This document shows positions 61,301 to 64,000 of a stretch of DNA of 64,000 nt, in pieces. A program made the translations under genes and the position numbers. The notes beneath the pieces were generated by a model, which saw only the letters and a list, made by a program, of their open reading frames with translations, did no database searches and was not told the DNA's origin. The stretch is from DASYXT01 sp035934555 (lineage in GTDB: Bacteria > Verrucomicrobiota > Verrucomicrobiia > Limisphaerales > UBA8199). The stretch lies in contig DASYXT010000071.1 in assembly GCA_035934555.1 (NCBI GenBank), forward strand, positions 75,775 through 139,774, read 5' to 3'. Within the stretch, counting starts at the first letter, position 1, and each line of letters opens with the position of its first letter.

Positions 61301-62368
61301 ATGAAACTCCTCATCACGGGCATTTGCGGCTTTGTCGGCCAGACGGTGGCGCGCGGCCTGCTGGAAATTATCCCCGGACTGGAGATCATCGGGGTGGACA
61401 GCTTGGTCCGCCCCGGCAGTGAGTTGAACCGCCGTGCACGGTCGGCTTTAGGGGTGAAGTTTTTCCACGCGGATGTGCGGAGCCGTTCGGACATCGAATT
61501 ACTGCCTGCGTGCGATTGGGTGCTGGACGCGGCAGCCAACGCGAGTGTGGTGGCAGGCTTAAGCCAGCCAGGCGCCAGCCGGCAGCTTATCGAACACAAC
61601 CTGATTGGAACGGTTAACTTGTTGGAGTATTGCCGGCGGCATAAGGCGGGGTTCAATTTGCTGAGCACCAGCCGGGTTTATTCAGTCGCCCCGCTGGCGT
61701 CGTTGGAAATGGAGGTGGACAAGGAGGCGTTTCGGCCGCGCAGCGATCAGTCCTGGCCGCAAGGATGTTCCCCCGTGGGGCTCGCGGAATCGTTTGCCAC
61801 TGCGCCACCGCTGAGCTTGTACGGGGCCAGCAAGCTCGCTTCGGAGGTTCTGGCGGCCGAATATGGGTCGGCATTTGACTTTCCGGTTTGGCTCAATCGT
61901 TGCGGGGTACTCGCGGGTGCTGGCCAGTTTGGCCGGCCCGACCAGGGCATTTTCTCTTATTGGCTCCACGCGTATGCCGCTGGAAAACCGTTGAAGTATA
62001 TCGGTTTTGATGGGCAGGGCCACCAAGTCCGCGATGCGCTGCACCCGGAAGACCTTCTGCCGGTGCTCGTGCGGCAGTTCGACCAACCCTCGCGAATGCC
62101 CGAGCCTGCGCTGAACTTCGGCGGCGGCCTGGCCAGCAGCATGTCTCTCGCCCAACTGAGCGGCTGGTGCGCAGCGCGGTTCAAGCCGCGACCGGTTGCG
62201 GCCGACCGGTCACCTCGGCCGTATGATGTGCCCTGGTTGGTGATGGATAGCCGCGCCGCCGAGCAACGCTGGCAATGGCGTCCGAAAAAGACGCTGACTA
62301 CCATCCTGGAAGACATCGCGGCGCATGCCGAGGCCAACCCGCACTGGCTGGATATGACCGGCGGATGA
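61301..62368 (+). CDS. NAD-dependent sugar-nucleotide epimerase, CDP-paratose 2-epimerase-like
   Basis: 355 residues. Extended SDR with MKLLITGICGFVGQTVARGL (G-x2-G-x2-G) and catalytic Y-x3-K in LYGASKLASEVL. The C-terminal substrate region QGIFSYWLHAYAAGKPLKYI then GFDGQGHQVRDALHPEDL resembles the CDP-tyvelose/paratose epimerase group (RfbE-like). Its stop overlaps the start of the glycosyltransferase (ATGA), and the methyltransferase follows, so the three form one operon that probably builds a deoxysugar-containing surface glycan. Confidence 0.85.
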   Translation: MKLLITGICGFVGQTVARGLLEIIPGLEIIGVDSLVRPGSELNRRARSALGVKFFHADVRSRSDIELLPACDWVLDAAANASVVAGLSQPGASRQLIEHNLIGTVNLLEYCRRHKAGFNLLSTSRVYSVAPLASLEMEVDKEAFRPRSDQSWPQGCSPVGLAESFATAPPLSLYGASKLASEVLAAEYGSAFDFPVWLNRCGVLAGAGQFGRPDQGIFSYWLHAYAAGKPLKYIGFDGQGHQVRDALHPEDLLPVLVRQFDQPSRMPEPALNFGGGLASSMSLAQLSGWCAARFKPRPVAADRSPRPYDVPWLVMDSRAAEQRWQWRPKKTLTTILEDIAAHAEANPHWLDMTGG

Positions 62369-63138
62369 GTCCAGGCGCACCCAATTCATTACCGCGGCTG
62401 CGGCTGTATTCCATCGTGATACCGGCGCGCAATGAGGAAGGCTGCATCGGCCCGATGTTGGAGGCAGTCCATGCCGAGCTGGAACGCAACAGCATCGCGC
62501 ACGAGCTCGTCGTGGTGGATGACGGCAGCACCGACAAGACCTGGCCCATTTTGCTGGAGTTGGCCGAGCGCCAGTCGGCTGTGCGACCGGTGCAGAACCT
62601 GGGCCCGCACGGGTTTGGTCGCGCGGTGGCGTTCGGCTTGGACCAGGCTCGCGGCGATGCTATCGCGCTCATGATGGCGGACCAATCCGATGACCCAAAG
62701 GACGCGGTCCAGTACTGGCGCACATTGAACGACGGGTACGAATGCGTGTTCGGGAGCCGGTTTCTTGCGGGCAGCCAGGTGGTTGATTATCCAAAGTTAA
62801 AGCTGGCGATCAACCGGCTCGCCAACCTCTTCATTCGAGTGCTGTTCAACTTTTCCCTTAACGATACCACCAACGCGTTCAAAGCGTACCGCCGAGAGGT
62901 GATTGACGGGTGCCGGCCGATCCTCTCGCCCCATTTCAACATCACCGTCGAACTGCCGCTCAAGGCCATCGTCCGCGGTTACACCTGGAAGATGGTGCCG
63001 ATTTCGTGGCGCAACCGCCGCACCGGCGAGTCCAAGCTCAAGATTCAGGAAATGGGCAGCCGGTATCTCTTCATCTGCCTGTACGTCTGGCTGGAGAAAT
63101 ACTTCAGCCGGGGAGATTATCACCGCAATGAGCGTTGA
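62365..63138 (+). CDS. Family 2 glycosyltransferase (dolichyl-phosphate mannosyltransferase-like)
   Basis: 257 residues from ATG 62365, coupled to the epimerase stop by ATGA. GT-A fold: SIVIPARNEEGCIGPMLEAV, VVVDDGSTDKTWPILLEL and MMADQSDDPKDAVQYW (the metal-binding DxD-like part), then NDTTNAFKAYRREVIDGCRP and WRNRRTGESKLKIQEMG. It transfers a sugar from a nucleotide or lipid carrier. No transmembrane helix apart from a short hydrophobic C-terminal stretch (YLFICLYVWLEKYF). Confidence 0.92.
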   Translation: MSPGAPNSLPRLRLYSIVIPARNEEGCIGPMLEAVHAELERNSIAHELVVVDDGSTDKTWPILLELAERQSAVRPVQNLGPHGFGRAVAFGLDQARGDAIALMMADQSDDPKDAVQYWRTLNDGYECVFGSRFLAGSQVVDYPKLKLAINRLANLFIRVLFNFSLNDTTNAFKAYRREVIDGCRPILSPHFNITVELPLKAIVRGYTWKMVPISWRNRRTGESKLKIQEMGSRYLFICLYVWLEKYFSRGDYHRNER

Positions 63139-63850
63139 AGGACCATCGGCCATCACTGGCCCCACGGGCACCGCGGACGCTGCCACTCGCGCCGCCGAGG
63201 TGCAGACCATCTACGGCCAGCGCTTCGCTCAACAACGCGAGTACCGGCAGCGGGTGTGGCGCGTATTGATCGCAGATTGTTTTCAGGCGCTGATTGGCCG
63301 CGACGCCGCCGTGCTGGACCTCGGCTGCGGCTACGGCGAATTCATCAACCACATCGCCGCGCGTGAAAGGTTTGGGATGGACCTGAATCCCGACTCGGCG
63401 CGGATGCTGTCGCCCGGCATCGGCTTCTTTCAGCAGGACTGCTCAGAAGCCTGGCCGCTGCCGGAGAAGAGCCTCGACGCGGTTTTCACGAGCAACTTTT
63501 TCGAGCACTTGCCGGACAAAGCCACGCTGGGGCGCACACTGACGCAAGCGCACCGGTGCTTGAAGCCGGGCGGACGCCTGATCGCGCTGGGCCCGAACAT
63601 CAAGTACTTGCCCGGCGCGTATTGGGATTTCTGGGACCATTACCTGCCGCTGACCGAGCTCTCTCTCTGCGAGGGATTGCGCAACCGCTGCTTCGAAATC
63701 GAGCGCTGCGAGCCGCGTTTCTTGCCCTACACGATGGTCGGCGGCCGGCAATATCCCATCCCTTTCCTGCGGCTATATCTGAAACTGCCGCTGGTGTGGC
63801 GGTTTTTGGGGAAGCAGTTCTTAGTCGTGGGGAAAAGGGTGTCTTCCTGA
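63128..63850 (+). CDS. Class I SAM-dependent methyltransferase of the glycan operon
   Basis: 240 residues from ATG 63128, overlapping the glycosyltransferase by 11 bases. AAVLDLGCGYGEFINHIAAR is SAM motif I, FGMDLNPDSARML the acidic loop, and LDAVFTSNFFEHLPDKATLG the motif IV/post-I region. CLKPGGRLIALGPNIKYLPG follows. Typical of sugar or lipid methyltransferases in O-antigen-like gene clusters. The right neighbour is the repeat array at the window edge. Confidence 0.9.
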   Translation: MSVEGPSAITGPTGTADAATRAAEVQTIYGQRFAQQREYRQRVWRVLIADCFQALIGRDAAVLDLGCGYGEFINHIAARERFGMDLNPDSARMLSPGIGFFQQDCSEAWPLPEKSLDAVFTSNFFEHLPDKATLGRTLTQAHRCLKPGGRLIALGPNIKYLPGAYWDFWDHYLPLTELSLCEGLRNRCFEIERCEPRFLPYTMVGGRQYPIPFLRLYLKLPLVWRFLGKQFLVVGKRVSS

Positions 63851-63867
63851 AGGGGCATTTCCTGGGT

Positions 63868-64000
63868 GGGCAGAATAGGGCGGCATACGATTAAACAAAG
63901 CGCCAGAGGGCTGGCGCAGTCCAAAAGCTGGCGCTCCTGGGTCGCGAAGCGTCATGGACTGCGGGGCAGAATAGGGCGGCATACGATTAAACAAAGCGCC
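63868..64000. repeat. Family B repeat array with 96-bp period, cut by the window edge
   Basis: A 37-bp unit (GGGCAGAATAGGGCGGCATA then CGATTAAACAAAGCGCC) occurs at 63868-63904 and exactly again at 63964-64000. Between them lies GCGCCAGAGGGCTGGCGCAG then TCCAAAAGCTGGCGC and TCGCGAAGCGTCATGGACTG, matching the inner part of the inverted repeat at 25718-25790 in opposite orientation. More copies may lie to the right. Not a CRISPR: units overlap the hairpin and are unevenly spaced. Confidence 0.85.

Noticed and set aside
63868..64000. CRISPR array
   Set aside because: Only two units are visible, the interval is itself a palindromic repeat shared with another locus, and no cas gene is present.

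Overview
The window looks like a chromosome segment of a GC-rich bacterium of the Verrucomicrobiota, probably from the Pedosphaera/Limisphaera side of that phylum. This is an inference from gene style, not from a marker gene. The pointers are two secreted proteins with a type II pseudopilin-like N-terminus (FTLIELLVVIAIIAILAAM, then H-x-DG near the C-terminus), large secreted proteins ending in an FYRL/FFRL-type tail, a FecR plus CHASE2-cyclase pair, a DUF3300/DUF2950 pair, many carbohydrate-active enzymes, few clear Shine-Dalgarno sites, and intergenic palindromic repeats. I saw no rRNA, tRNA, CRISPR array, transposase or phage gene.

Layout. 1-9 kb: a partial NUDIX protein, an FmdB zinc ribbon protein, lysA, a proline/alanine-rich secreted protein, a polysaccharide deacetylase, a methyltransferase, an alpha/beta hydrolase fused to an HExxH domain, and a NUDIX-tadA pair. 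8.8-12.8 kb: a tightly coupled GNAT / small secreted protein / cstA run, then nadD and rsfS. 12.8-18.8 kb: a PQQ dehydrogenase with an embedded cytochrome c domain, a divergent dihydropteroate-synthase-like protein, and the DUF3300/DUF2950 pair. 18.8-25.6 kb: an NHL-repeat gene broken by one stop codon, GH20-like and GH18-like enzymes, and a large orphan sensor kinase. 25.8-33.4 kb: a minus-strand cluster of two pseudopilin-like proteins, an SGNH/TPR membrane protein and a giant secreted protein. 33.7-42.5 kb: a sugar-porter / glycosidase / 1228-residue glycosidase-like operon followed by an O-antigen-ligase-like protein. 42.7-46.4 kb: FecR and a CHASE2-adenylate cyclase, plus a 50-residue small protein with its own terminator. 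46.7-51.4 kb: an organophosphate transporter, a GH15 glucoamylase-like enzyme and folC. 51.5-57.7 kb: 2-oxoacid:ferredoxin oxidoreductase, a UreF-like protein, a Tat-exported oxidoreductase and tsaB. 57.8-63.9 kb: ribH, ribBA, a gamma carbonic anhydrase, an MBL hydrolase, and an epimerase / glycosyltransferase / methyltransferase operon probably making a surface glycan.

The most striking thing is a dispersed palindromic repeat (family A). Each full copy is about 90-145 bp: a short hairpin arm carrying GCGGACTTTAGTCCGC, a variable spacer, and the same arm inverted. It sits between genes at five places and inside coding sequence at two: the middle of the 1228-residue enzyme and just ahead of the signal peptide of the neighbouring glycosidase. 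A single degenerate arm also sits in the upstream extension of ribBA, between two near-identical copies of its start. An unrelated palindromic repeat (family C) underlies the N-terminus of the PQQ dehydrogenase. The reading frames run straight through, so these elements appear to add peptide segments to exported and metabolic proteins.
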